From assembly GCF_000427095.1 (NCBI RefSeq), contig NC_021487.1, forward strand, positions 620,001-684,000: 64,000 nt of DNA. Direction: 5' to 3'. Below the pieces are notes generated by a model. That model was not told where the DNA came from and did not search any database. It worked only from the letters and a program-made list of their open reading frames with translations. This DNA comes from Chthonomonas calidirosea T49 (GTDB lineage Bacteria > Armatimonadota > Chthonomonadetes > Chthonomonadales > Chthonomonadaceae). The translations under genes and the position numbers were made by a program. Positions within the stretch are counted from its first letter, which is position 1. Each line of letters opens with the position of its first letter. Positions 34,008 through 44,550 of this stretch are shown one piece after another.

Positions 34008-35996
34008 ATGCCAACTCGCACGATCTTTTTTCATATTAGCGTCTTCCAACAGGCCTGTTTCTACACTCTGGCGCTGATCAGCACTGGTATTGCTCTCATC
34101 CCCATCGTACGTCATGCGCGAATCTGGCTTCGAGGCGGTCTCCCCTTCGCCTTACAGCAAGCCCTTCAACACCTTGCATCCTTCAGCCGTGAAGTCTTTG
34201 CACATCGCCATGTTCTGCGACGCCGTTACGCTGGCATAGCCCATCTTCTGCTCTTCTACGGCATGCTCGTTCTCTTCATTGGAACCTGCATTGTCGCTAT
34301 CGAACACTACGGAGCCTTCTTTTTCGGCCCTCACTGGCTCTACTATGGTGGGTTCTACCTAACCTGTAAAGTTACCCTAGACATCTTTGGACTAGCTCTC
34401 GTCATTGGCATCTTGCTCACTCTGTTGCGCCGTCTCTGCTTTCGCCCTGAGATGCTCGGCCACACGCCATGGGATACCGGTTTTCTACTCCTCCTCCTCG
34501 CAGCCACATTTACCGGTTTTCTTTTGGAAGGAGCCGGGCTAGCCGCCGATCCCTCACGCCATGCCTATATGGCCTACTCTCCCATCGGGCGCTGGTTTGC
34601 TCTGCTATTTCCCCATCTATCGCCAACCGGTTATGTCCTCATCTGGTGGGTTCATGCGCCGCTCGTGCTCATCACCATCGCCGCTCTTCCTTATGGACGA
34701 CGGCTTCATCTATTTACCGCCCCTCTCTCCATCCTCCTCCAACCTAACCGAAACATGGGCGTTTTAGAACCGGAAACCATGGAGAAAGTCGAGCAAACCG
34801 GCCATATTGGCTTGAGAACCCTCGCTGATCTCAACGGCACCTACCTTCTGAACCTTGATGCTTGCATGGAGTGCGGCCGATGCACCGAAGCCTGCCCAGC
34901 CCACGCGGTAGGTAAACCGCTCGATCCCAAACAGATCGTGCTTTCCCTAAGACAACAGATGTGGGCAGCCGATCTCTTAGAAACAACTACCGATGTTATT
35001 GATGAAGAATCGCTTTGGGCCTGCACCAACTGCCATGCATGTGTGCAAGAATGCCCTGCGGCCATCCGCCACGTAGATCTTATCAATGGCATCCGTAGAT
35101 ATCGTGTGGGTGAGGGACACCTAAGTGGCTCGGCAGGCACCATGCTGCGCCAGCTAGCAAGCCAAAAGAACCCGTGGGGACTTCCGGCTTCTCAAAGAAT
35201 GGAGTGGGCAAAAGGGCTAGATGTCCCTATCGTAGAACCCGGACAAAAACCAGATATCCTGCTTTGGGTGGGATGCGCCGGAGCTTTTGAGCCTCGTGCG
35301 CAAGCCACTATGAGAGCACTGGTATCCTTGCTACATGCCGCCAACGTCTCGTTTGCTGTTCTAGGTCACCAAGAATGCTGTACGGGCGACCCTGCCCGTC
35401 GAATGGGAGAAGAGTTTCTTTTTCAAGAGCTGGCAGCGGAGAATATCGCCGTACTAAATCGCACTGGTGCCTCCAGCATTCTTACTGCCTGCCCTCACTG
35501 CTTTCACACGCTTAAACACGAATATCCCCAGTTCGGGGGTAACTACCAGGTTATGCACCACACTCAATTTCTAAAACAACTCGTGCAGAATGGTCGCCTT
35601 CAACTAGAGCGTGGCGCACAGACGAACGTTACCTATCACGATCCCTGTTTTCTGGCACGGGTTAACGGTGAGGTGAGGGCCCCTCGGGCCCTGCTGCAAA
35701 CGCTCACTCATCAGCCCCTAAAAGAGCCGGAGCACCACGCCGATCGCACTCTGTGCTGCGGTGCTGGAGGAGGACGCATGTGGATGGAAGAGCCCAGCAC
35801 CCAGCGGCCTAGCAACCGAAGAGTGAAGGAGCTTTTATCTACCGGTGCCCAAACCATAGCGGTCAGTTGCCCTTTCTGCAAAGTCATGCTAGGCGATAGC
35901 CTCGCTACCTCAGAACAAAATACCGCCCACCTTGCCGATATTGCAGAAATACTGCTCGCCTCTATCGCTAAAACCGATCTATCGCTTCCTCAGTAG
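34008..35996 (+). CDS. etfD: EtfD-type membrane ETF:quinone oxidoreductase
   Basis: The 662-residue protein probably passes electrons from EtfAB to the quinone pool. Residues about 1-245 contain five to six membrane helices like the haem-b NarI-type domain. Two 4Fe-4S motifs follow: C286-C289-C292-C296 (CMECGRCTEACP) and C339-C342-C345-C349 (CTNCHACVQECP). The C-terminal half has two CCG-type domains (CCTGDPARRMG; CCGAGGGRMWMEE) as in HdrD/GlpC/LutA. This is the arrangement of EtfD, which replaces the ETF-QO dehydrogenase in mycobacteria and many other bacteria. Its position right after etfBA supports the role; the name is inferred from the family and context. Confidence 0.9.
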   Translation: MPTRTIFFHISVFQQACFYTLALISTGIALIPIVRHARIWLRGGLPFALQQALQHLASFSREVFAHRHVLRRRYAGIAHLLLFYGMLVLFIGTCIVAIEHYGAFFFGPHWLYYGGFYLTCKVTLDIFGLALVIGILLTLLRRLCFRPEMLGHTPWDTGFLLLLLAATFTGFLLEGAGLAADPSRHAYMAYSPIGRWFALLFPHLSPTGYVLIWWVHAPLVLITIAALPYGRRLHLFTAPLSILLQPNRNMGVLEPETMEKVEQTGHIGLRTLADLNGTYLLNLDACMECGRCTEACPAHAVGKPLDPKQIVLSLRQQMWAADLLETTTDVIDEESLWACTNCHACVQECPAAIRHVDLINGIRRYRVGEGHLSGSAGTMLRQLASQKNPWGLPASQRMEWAKGLDVPIVEPGQKPDILLWVGCAGAFEPRAQATMRALVSLLHAANVSFAVLGHQECCTGDPARRMGEEFLFQELAAENIAVLNRTGASSILTACPHCFHTLKHEYPQFGGNYQVMHHTQFLKQLVQNGRLQLERGAQTNVTYHDPCFLARVNGEVRAPRALLQTLTHQPLKEPEHHADRTLCCGAGGGRMWMEEPSTQRPSNRRVKELLSTGAQTIAVSCPFCKVMLGDSLATSEQNTAHLADIAEILLASIAKTDLSLPQ

Positions 35997-36035
35997 CTGC
36001 AGAGCAAAGTACTTAAGACCACTATGCTCTCTATT

Positions 36036-36857
36036 CTATTGTGCCTCTTGCTCACTCGTTTCATGAGGGCCGAACGTCCACTGAAAACCGATATAACTCA
36101 TAAAACTGGTATCGCCACTGAACGTCCTGCCGAAAGAGAAGAGGAGATGATGTCCATCATCAAAGTTGTACTGCCCACCAAAGTTAAAGCCCATTGTCTC
36201 ACTTTCCCCTACCGCCGGTGAGGTGTTATAATACACTTCCCCACCAAGGGTCAAATGAGAATTGAGGTCTTTCTGCAGCAGCCATCCCAAGTAGAGATAA
36301 TTATGATTGCCTGCTCCCGGATTAATCCAGTATCCTCCGCCACCATAGGTCGTCCAAGTCCTCCAGCTCTTTTGCAACCAGATAGGCAGAAAGGTCTGAA
36401 GATGGCCGGAGCCTAATCCGCGGTTGGCGTCGCCTGTAGGCACCTCGAGCAGTGGAAAAATGCCAACCATAGGGCGCCTACGCCCCTCCTGCACGAAACG
36501 ATATTTCACCCCCAGCTCTATATCTCCAAAGCCATAAAGCAGGGGGCCACCTGTCGCTTGAGAAAAAGCCATTGGCAGAATAAGATGTAGTTGTACATTG
36601 GGAACGATACCATTGTTTATCTCAACATGAGGCAGCGTTCCGCTGGTGCCATCCTTCGTATGCTCGTAGATCGAGGAGATGTAAACCTCCCAATGATGCC
36701 ATTCTACTGGCTCCGGATCGTCGGTAATGAATGGAGGGCCTGCGAAGGCAACTCGTAACGTAAGCGACAATAGAAAGCCACAAATGAAGAGAAGACGACA
36801 AACGGAATGCCATGTTTTGCATACAACCAGCACAAACGGTATCCTCCTCTTTTTCAA
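36036..36857 (-). CDS. Secreted beta-barrel-like protein, transporter (MetA-pathway-like) family
   Basis: The 273-residue protein has a long N-terminal leader with a hydrophobic helix ending RVAFA (residues about 20-39) and then GPPFITDDPEPVEWHHWEVY, the usual start of the family often annotated as 'transporter' and related to Phenol_MetA_deg. The rest consists of alternating strands rich in aromatic and Gly residues, ending in F at GFQWTFGP, as for a small outer membrane beta barrel. Function unknown. It probably follows the MoaB/LarC fusion gene in the same leftward unit, 26 bases downstream. Confidence 0.78.
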   Translation of the reverse strand: MKKRRIPFVLVVCKTWHSVCRLLFICGFLLSLTLRVAFAGPPFITDDPEPVEWHHWEVYISSIYEHTKDGTSGTLPHVEINNGIVPNVQLHLILPMAFSQATGGPLLYGFGDIELGVKYRFVQEGRRRPMVGIFPLLEVPTGDANRGLGSGHLQTFLPIWLQKSWRTWTTYGGGGYWINPGAGNHNYLYLGWLLQKDLNSHLTLGGEVYYNTSPAVGESETMGFNFGGQYNFDDGHHLLFSFGRTFSGDTSFMSYIGFQWTFGPHETSEQEAQ

Positions 36858-36883
36858 AATAGTGGATAGAAGTATTGGGAGTA

Positions 36884-37909
36884 TTAGGAAGACGTACCCT
36901 GTCGGTTCTGCCGCGCCGCATAGGCCTGCAGAGCGGCATGATAGACCTGCTTCAAAGGCACGTTATGCGCCACGGCGGCTGCCTTAACATCCTCGTACTC
37001 CGGTGATGCCGTTCGCTCCACGCCACGCCAGCTCCCGATCTTGATACGAATCGGGCCATAGGGCGTCTCTATACTCTCCCATCGCCGTGCCAGCACATAG
37101 CGCGCCATTAAAGTATGACGAATGCCGAAAGTGGTCGTTTCGGTAAAAATAACCTCCGCAAGTGTTTCGCTTTTTTCCTGCGGCCCTAACACGGTTAGCA
37201 GAGTTGCCGGGCGCCCTTTTTTCATATAGATGGGCGTTAGATAGACATCGAGCGCTCCGACTGCAAATAGACGCTCCAGAAGCGGCTCATAGAACTCCGG
37301 AGAAAAATCGTCGAGGTTGGTCTCCAAAACGGCCACGGTCTGCGGAGTCTCCCCTCCTGAATCCTCGGATGAAGCCTCCTGTCCGGTAGCTAGCTCGCGT
37401 GGCAACTCTTCCCATGATAAGGATGGCACCGGCTCATCACGCAGTTCGGCAATCGCGCGTGGAAGCAGTGGCATAAGAACCCTTAAGGCGGCCTGAACCT
37501 CCTCTAAGCTAAATGGCAAGTTCACAATAAGAACCCGATTTCGTAGGCCTGCAACACCTCGCGAGAGCAGCAGTGTAGGCGCCTGCATAGCGCCCCACAG
37601 ACGTATGCACTCCATCACCCCCGGTGCTTCCCTTTGTATCACCTGTCTCGTAGCCTCCGGCGCTGACGCACGCGGAGAAAAGCCGGTCCCTCCCAACGTC
37701 AATAGCAGATCACAGCGACCATCGCTCCAACGGCGAAGGGTCTCGGCGATCTGCGGAGGGTTATCCGGAACAGCCTGCTTCTCCACGAGCTCCCAACCAC
37801 GCGTTTGGAAGGTCTCCTCTACCCAGTTTCCTACAGCCTTTGCCTCCTCTTCTCCCCTAGCAACATCATCGCCAATGAACAGAAGACAGAAGCGAATCGT
37901 CTGGCTCAC
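36884..37909 (-). CDS. Fusion of MoaB/MogA-type domain with LarC C-terminal (LarC2) domain
   Basis: Residues about 1-165 are a molybdopterin-binding MoaB/MogA domain: LLTLGGTGFSPRASAPEATR (GGTG 73-76), LLSRGVAGLRNRVLIVNLP. After an acidic linker (about 168-190), residues 191-335 match the C-terminal domain of LarC, with VAVLETNLDDFSPE (196-201 ETNLDD). LarC inserts nickel, with CTP, in the nickel-pincer cofactor of lactate racemase-type enzymes. The LarC N-terminal domain is absent. The start is GTG, overlapping the stop of the HEAT-TlpA gene (GTGA). Both halves look complete for their parts, so this is a genuine fusion and not a frameshift. The combined function is unknown. Confidence 0.88.
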   Translation of the reverse strand: MSQTIRFCLLFIGDDVARGEEEAKAVGNWVEETFQTRGWELVEKQAVPDNPPQIAETLRRWSDGRCDLLLTLGGTGFSPRASAPEATRQVIQREAPGVMECIRLWGAMQAPTLLLSRGVAGLRNRVLIVNLPFSLEEVQAALRVLMPLLPRAIAELRDEPVPSLSWEELPRELATGQEASSEDSGGETPQTVAVLETNLDDFSPEFYEPLLERLFAVGALDVYLTPIYMKKGRPATLLTVLGPQEKSETLAEVIFTETTTFGIRHTLMARYVLARRWESIETPYGPIRIKIGSWRGVERTASPEYEDVKAAAVAHNVPLKQVYHAALQAYAARQNRQGTSS

Positions 37910-39105
37910 GATCCCTTCACCCCCGTTAATAGCTGATCGATAACTTTACTATAAGGCTCTGGGTCCCGTGGCGCTCCCTGCCAAATACGACAGATGCGCC
38001 CTTGAGGATCTATCAACACGTTTACCGGAACATCCTCAATGCACCCAAATTGACGTAATAGCAGCGGAGTTGCCATCCCCTGAGGTGGGATCACGTTATT
38101 ACGCCGACAGTAGTTGCGTACCTCGGAGGCCGTGTTGTTCCCAACAACTACCCCGATAATGTCTACTGGTTTGCCCACATAGCGTTCGTAGAGGGCATTG
38201 AGATCCGGCTGCTCCGCCATACAGGGGCCGCAGTTGAACCCCCAAAAGGTGAGCAGGGTAATTCGTCCACGCTGTGTCCGCGGGGTCAAAGTGCGTCCAT
38301 CTATCATTCGCAGGGTGAAATCTGGGCAGGGAACCGTTAGGGTAGGTGCCACAGGACCAGTAGCGACAAATTGGCGACTTACCGGCCAATGTGTTCGTTT
38401 GGTCTGCCACCACCTGATCCACTGAGCTGCCATCTTTTGGCGCAACGTCTGAGGTGCCAGCATCGAGACATGCCAAGGCCTATGCAGCCAATGCGCTAAG
38501 GCACTCATGGCCATCTGGGAAACGTTTATATCTGGATCTTCCGTCGCTTGTACTAACGCCGGCACCAAGCTAGGATCAAGCTTCTGCTTATGACGCTCCG
38601 TAATAAGTGCGAGCTGCGTAGCCGCATCTTCTCGAACCCAGGGATCCTCATCCTGCAGAGCCGCAGCCAACAACTGCTGTCCTTTCAAAAAGTCCATGCG
38701 CGGCAGTTCGTAAAGCGCCCTTCGGCGCACCTCCGAATCATAATCCTGAAAAGCCTGCTTCACCGCAGCAATGGCCTCAGGAGTTTTCCAGTTCCCAAGC
38801 TGGTCTACCGCCGCATAGCGCAAGCCCGCACTTGCGCTGTGTACATACTGCAGTAACAAGGGCAACTGCTGCTCTTTCGACAGCCCGTTGAGCTTCGTTA
38901 TGAGCGCTGGCAAGGCGTCCTCGCTATTTCCATAGAGGGGATCCAGCGGTGGCAGAGCCGGTTGTTCATGCAGATGACGCAGAACCAACGCCACCACGAT
39001 CGCAAAAACGGCAGCCCAGAGGAAGGTTGGCCGCAGCGCAGAGCGCGTGCCAATCGATTCACGGGCAGGGGCAATTTTACTAGATAGCATTTTAAATGAC
39101 ATCAT
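37906..39105 (-). CDS. Membrane-anchored HEAT-repeat and TlpA-like thioredoxin protein
   Basis: The 399-residue protein has one N-terminal membrane helix (residues about 27-43). Residues about 60-235 contain HEAT/PBS-type helical repeats (for example SAGLRYAAVDQLGNW, DSEVRRRALYELPRMD, DPWVREDAATQLALI). Residues about 257-395 are a TlpA/redoxin domain with the active site C292-G-P-C295 (GFNCGPC) and the cis-Pro near DVPVNVLIDPQG. It likely acts as an extracytoplasmic thiol-disulphide reductase with a protein-binding arm, perhaps in cytochrome c maturation or repair. The two ATGs are adjacent; the second (39102) is better spaced from GGAGG. Confidence 0.88.
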   Translation of the reverse strand: MMSFKMLSSKIAPARESIGTRSALRPTFLWAAVFAIVVALVLRHLHEQPALPPLDPLYGNSEDALPALITKLNGLSKEQQLPLLLQYVHSASAGLRYAAVDQLGNWKTPEAIAAVKQAFQDYDSEVRRRALYELPRMDFLKGQQLLAAALQDEDPWVREDAATQLALITERHKQKLDPSLVPALVQATEDPDINVSQMAMSALAHWLHRPWHVSMLAPQTLRQKMAAQWIRWWQTKRTHWPVSRQFVATGPVAPTLTVPCPDFTLRMIDGRTLTPRTQRGRITLLTFWGFNCGPCMAEQPDLNALYERYVGKPVDIIGVVVGNNTASEVRNYCRRNNVIPPQGMATPLLLRQFGCIEDVPVNVLIDPQGRICRIWQGAPRDPEPYSKVIDQLLTGVKGS

Positions 39106-39138
39106 TCCCTCCTATAAAACGAAGGCTAACAAGCATCT

Positions 39139-40233
39139 CTAGAGCCGTTGCAGGGCTCCAGCAACCGCGTTGGCAAAAAGACGACGCAACCGCAAAACCC
39201 CCGATCCGTCGTTCTGTTTTTCATAGTAAACCCGATTCGTCAATAAAATGAGCCCAAGGTCTAGCAGTGGGTCAACCATCAAAAGCGTTCCGGTAAACCC
39301 CGTATGTGCGTAGGTTTTCTCTGAGAGAAGATCACCTTTTGGGAGATAACCACTCGGATAGGCGAACCAACCGATGGTATGGCCGTTGAGGGGTGATGGA
39401 TTCTGATTCGTTTCCATAAGCCGGCGCGTTAGCGGGCTTAGGAGCGGAGGCAAGAGAGGGATTTCACCCTCCGGCGGCCGTAGCCCCAACAGGTAACGGG
39501 CCAAATCGGAGACTGTGGTATAAAGCCCGGCATGTCCTGCTGCTCCCCCCATTCCTCGTGCGTTTGGGTCGTGCACCTGTCCTAAGGGCGCAGAGGTCGC
39601 GGCAAGATGGGATTTCAGGTGCTCGCATGGAAAATAGCCGCTACGCTCCATCCCAAGAGGGTCGAAAATTCGCTTCTTGGCTAAATTGGGCAATGTCTCG
39701 CCCAGCTCACGCTCAAGCACAAATCCCAAAAGGATGTAGCCAAGGTCGCTATACGCATATCTTGTGCCAGGCTCTGCCTCCAGCGGCGTAGCCAAAATAT
39801 GCTCTAAAGCGTTGCCCGTTTCGTTGACATCACGCCAAGAGGGTAAACCGCTTGTGTGGGTCGCCAACTGCTTGAGAGTCACCTCGCCTAACGGCGTCTC
39901 TTTCGATTCGGGTAAAGTCCATCGTAGCGGCTGTTCGAGATGAAGCTGCCCTGCTTCCACACATTGGAGAAGAAGGGTAGCCGTGATCGTTTTGGTGAGA
40001 GAGGCAGCATCAAAAATGGTATCTAGCTGTGCGGCAACGGGTGGGGTCGCGTCTGGCTGTGCTAGGCCTCCGGCTCCCATAATGGCCACCTTCCCGTGGC
40101 GCATCACAAGATAAGCATAAGCGGTGTAGAGCTGCTCCTCTATACCTCGATGGAGCATTTTCTCTACAGCCTTTAGACGTTCGGGATCAAAGCCTAGAAG
40201 CTCCGGCGAACGCACGAGTCTCTCAAGCAACAT
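39139..40233 (-). CDS. Serine hydrolase, class C beta-lactamase/penicillin-binding family
   Basis: The 364-residue protein has the motifs of the family: nucleophile S78-L-T-K81 (AASLTKT), Y161-S-D163 in place of YxN, and HTGFTGT in place of KTG near residue 303. There is no signal peptide, so it may be a cytoplasmic esterase or peptidase instead of an antibiotic resistance enzyme. GGGGGAG lies 7 bases before the ATG. It lies 34 bases upstream of the HEAT-TlpA gene on the same strand. Confidence 0.9.
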   Translation of the reverse strand: MLLERLVRSPELLGFDPERLKAVEKMLHRGIEEQLYTAYAYLVMRHGKVAIMGAGGLAQPDATPPVAAQLDTIFDAASLTKTITATLLLQCVEAGQLHLEQPLRWTLPESKETPLGEVTLKQLATHTSGLPSWRDVNETGNALEHILATPLEAEPGTRYAYSDLGYILLGFVLERELGETLPNLAKKRIFDPLGMERSGYFPCEHLKSHLAATSAPLGQVHDPNARGMGGAAGHAGLYTTVSDLARYLLGLRPPEGEIPLLPPLLSPLTRRLMETNQNPSPLNGHTIGWFAYPSGYLPKGDLLSEKTYAHTGFTGTLLMVDPLLDLGLILLTNRVYYEKQNDGSGVLRLRRLFANAVAGALQRL

Positions 40234-40325
40234 AAAAACTCTCCCCCATTGGCCCCAAAATGCTTAGCTCATCTACCTGTTCGTCAGTTGTAGCCTCTTA
40301 TCCTTCTTTCGGTTACAATCGATCG

Positions 40326-41861
40326 TTATCGTCTGCGAAAAATGAGAAAGATCGGAGCGTGCGCCCGCTGCCAACGCACGATCCGTACAAGCCTATAATC
40401 CTGTTTCAAAACGATCGACGACTCTTGTCCTAATATGTCTGCTTCCTTCGGCCGCAAGCACAGCCATGTAGGATGAAACCGCGTGATCATACAGAGTAGC
40501 GGCTCTGATGTACGATAGCAAGGTAACACTTGTGGGGTCACCAAACCGATCATATCAAGAATGGGCCTCTCTGAGTAATATCCGATGGTACCAATAGGCT
40601 CTAGCAAAATAAGCTCGTTCGGTGCAGCATGGCGCCGAAACCAAAGACCTGTGGGGCGTAGCACCTCGTCCTCCTCCTGCTGAGGCCTCTGGATCTCAAC
40701 GATCAAGCGCGGCAAATGTAGCAGCCCTAGGAGAGCGATAAGTCCAAGCCCTCCCGCTCTCATGTATCGCCATGACGGCGCAGGAGCAAATCGCTTTGAC
40801 AGGAGATACGTCCAGCCTACTCCCGCTACAAGGCACCCGCCTAACGCTGACGTTATCAGATAGAGTGGCCATGGGGGGAGAAAATACCAGCTAAAAGCTG
40901 GAACGGGTGAGGCAAGCATTGTGCCATAGTAGATCCCTACCCAACACAACGGTACGAGCAGTTGCCAACGCTTTTTTGCTAGGCTTTCACCAACGCCAAT
41001 TCCAAAAAGCAGAGTTAATAGATCTTGAAATAGACCGCTATCAAACTGGGTTCTAAATGCCCTCAGAATCGCTCCATGAGCCCCAGCCATCGTTACCTTG
41101 TAGACCGTAAGTTTCGCCACAACCGAAGATGGTAACGGCGAGCCGAAATAGAACAGTGCAAAGAGGAGCCAAGGCAGCACGATAAGAACGGCTATCAGGG
41201 CATCTCGTGCCTCGAAACGCCGCATCCGATAGGTCTGAGCTGCCAAAAGCAAGCCACCCAATACCAACCCGTCAATACGTAACAAGAAAAGCACGGCAGT
41301 ACAAACCCATAGCGCGCGCGAATTGGAGCGTGCAAAAGCAACTATGGCTGCCATACCTACACAGGTTACCAACCCGGTCTCCATGCCGCTGATACTTACA
41401 CTGATCGGTGTGACTCCATCGGCATAAAGGAGAGCGGCGAGCAGCCCCACGGTTGGTATTCCCATCTCATCGGCAAATTTGCCCATGAGCCAACAGGTAA
41501 TCCCATCGGCCACAATATTAAGAAGTTTGCCCAAAAAGATCGCGGGAAGATGCAGCCATAGCAAAAAGGCCAGCACAAGCGTATAGAGCGGTGTCGTGGT
41601 TCCTAAAACGTGCTGGCCCGCGTTATAGGTAAATCCTTTTCCTATCGCGATCTCGTGCGCATATCGTAGGGTAATGAAAAAATCTTCTCCAGTGGAGTGC
41701 GTCCGCAAAGATACATAGAATCGAATAGCAATAGCAAAAGCGACAATAATCCAAATATAGACACGTGTCTCTAGAAACGAGAGGCGCCGTATCTCATTCG
41801 TTTGGTCTGTCATAGAAAGGTGTGCATTTATATGCCCGACATGCCTTTCAGCGATCTTCAC
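40326..41861 (-). CDS. Polytopic membrane glycosyltransferase-like protein (GT-C type)
   Basis: The 511-residue protein has about nine hydrophobic segments and a C-terminal soluble part. The first loop reads GEDFFITLRYAHEIAIGKGF and then YNAGQHVLGTTTPLYT, the pattern of GT-C type transferases and the related conserved membrane proteins that use lipid-phosphate sugars. The soluble end has PNELILLEPIGTIGYYSERP. It may add sugars to lipids or proteins outside the membrane. The start is uncertain: GTG at 41861 overlaps the preceding gene by 14 bases; an ATG at 41813 is possible and also lacks a good ribosome site. Confidence 0.78.
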   Translation of the reverse strand: MKIAERHVGHINAHLSMTDQTNEIRRLSFLETRVYIWIIVAFAIAIRFYVSLRTHSTGEDFFITLRYAHEIAIGKGFTYNAGQHVLGTTTPLYTLVLAFLLWLHLPAIFLGKLLNIVADGITCWLMGKFADEMGIPTVGLLAALLYADGVTPISVSISGMETGLVTCVGMAAIVAFARSNSRALWVCTAVLFLLRIDGLVLGGLLLAAQTYRMRRFEARDALIAVLIVLPWLLFALFYFGSPLPSSVVAKLTVYKVTMAGAHGAILRAFRTQFDSGLFQDLLTLLFGIGVGESLAKKRWQLLVPLCWVGIYYGTMLASPVPAFSWYFLPPWPLYLITSALGGCLVAGVGWTYLLSKRFAPAPSWRYMRAGGLGLIALLGLLHLPRLIVEIQRPQQEEDEVLRPTGLWFRRHAAPNELILLEPIGTIGYYSERPILDMIGLVTPQVLPCYRTSEPLLCMITRFHPTWLCLRPKEADILGQESSIVLKQDYRLVRIVRWQRAHAPIFLIFRRR

Positions 41862-42663
41862 GCTGTCGGTGCAAAGTTAAGAGATCCTTCAAATCGGCAA
41901 GCGAATAAGGCTCTTTTGCTCGCCCACGCGCCTTGCGCTGCTCACTGAAAAAGGCCCAGCGGAGAAGCCAGCGATTCTGCAATAAAAAACGCTCACGTCG
42001 TGCCCGCAAAGATAGGCGCCGCCCTTGCCGTGGAAGTGCCGCCATCATGCTGTCTTGAGCGAGTGCAGACGTGCGCCGACGCCGACGCTTCACCGATGTC
42101 GGCTTCGCTTCCTCAAGTTTAGCAGCTGCCTTTCTCACAGTCCGACGTGCCAACATCGCCTCTGTTAATAGTGTTCCCATTATCAGATCGGCCAACGGCA
42201 AGAGCACACAAAAGTTCCACCGATGGTAGCGGTGATGCAGTTTATGGTGCGTCCGCAAAAACTGGAACCATCGAAGGCGCTCGATAAAATGCCCACGCGG
42301 AACGTGTATGTTCCAGTGAACATATTCATAGGTAAAGAAGTAGAGCAACATCGTTCCTAAAGCAATCCATAAAGTGTGGTGGACGAGAAATCTATCCACG
42401 AGCCATGCGACGGGGAGATGCGCTGCCAAAATAGCCGGCAGCGCATAGGGCTTCAAAAGGACATGATCGGGATGCCCGGTTTCCTGAAAATAGAAACTCT
42501 CATCCCCCTTATATCGCGTGTGGTGAACAAGCGTATGCCGATGAAACGCCTCCCGCGGAAAACGAGGGCGGTGCATCCAGCAGCAATGCCAGTACCACTC
42601 GAAGAAGCTCCCATAGAGTATCCAAAAGAGCGCTGTGCCCAATTGTGCCAAAGTCGTGATCAT
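41848..42663 (-). CDS. Fatty acid hydroxylase/carotenoid hydroxylase superfamily membrane protein
   Basis: The ATG at 42663 has GAAGGAGG 8 bases upstream and gives 271 residues; a longer upstream frame is not needed. Di-iron histidine motifs are clear: HRPRFPREAFHRHTLVHH, HWNIHVPRGHF and THHKLHHRYHRWNF. Hydrophobic segments lie between them (residues about 4-20, 70-115). The family hydroxylates or desaturates sterols, fatty acids or carotenoids. The C-terminal 85 residues are unusually basic (SVKRRRRRTS) with no counterpart in the core family. Product unknown; a carotenoid or hopanoid substrate would fit pigmented bacteria. Confidence 0.87.
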   Translation of the reverse strand: MITTLAQLGTALFWILYGSFFEWYWHCCWMHRPRFPREAFHRHTLVHHTRYKGDESFYFQETGHPDHVLLKPYALPAILAAHLPVAWLVDRFLVHHTLWIALGTMLLYFFTYEYVHWNIHVPRGHFIERLRWFQFLRTHHKLHHRYHRWNFCVLLPLADLIMGTLLTEAMLARRTVRKAAAKLEEAKPTSVKRRRRRTSALAQDSMMAALPRQGRRLSLRARRERFLLQNRWLLRWAFFSEQRKARGRAKEPYSLADLKDLLTLHRQREDR

Positions 42664-42786
42664 TCTATTGCCTCCTTCAAAGCGGACGTTGAGGTTGTCG
42701 AAAAGTGCATCCCCTACCAACGGTATCGCTTCTTGGCGTAGATTTTACCCGAAAGCGATTTTAATACGGCAATGGCATAGCCACAA

Positions 42787-42981
42787 TCAGTGAGGATTAC
42801 AGCAGCTTTCAAGATAACCACAGCGGCGACAGTGCAGCTTTGTCCCCAACTGCTCTTCAGGAATGGGATGGTAGCACACAGGACAGCGCAACACTTCCTC
42901 CTCCGTTCGCCTAGAGCTCTCGGCAGCCTCAAACTTCGTTTTTTCCAGCGGTTCTTCTGTAAGTTTCTTCGTCCTCTCCAC
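42787..42981 (-). CDS. Small zinc-ribbon protein
   Basis: A 64-residue frame begins at GTG with GGAGG 6 bases upstream. The N-terminal 30 residues are charged (many Lys and Glu), then two CxxC knuckles follow: C33/C36 (CPVC) and C51/C54 (CRRC), with C60 and C61 near the end. It probably binds one zinc ion. It lies 123 bases upstream of the fatty acid hydroxylase-like gene on the same strand. The role cannot be told. The good ribosome site and Cys spacing support a real gene. Confidence 0.65.
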   Translation of the reverse strand: MERTKKLTEEPLEKTKFEAAESSRRTEEEVLRCPVCYHPIPEEQLGTKLHCRRCGYLESCCNPH

Positions 42982-43032
42982 CGTTTGCCTCCAACATTGC
43001 TACAGGAAAACTCCTTCCTAATTATCCCATAA

Positions 43033-44547
<1,515 letters not shown>

Positions 44548-44550
44548 TAA

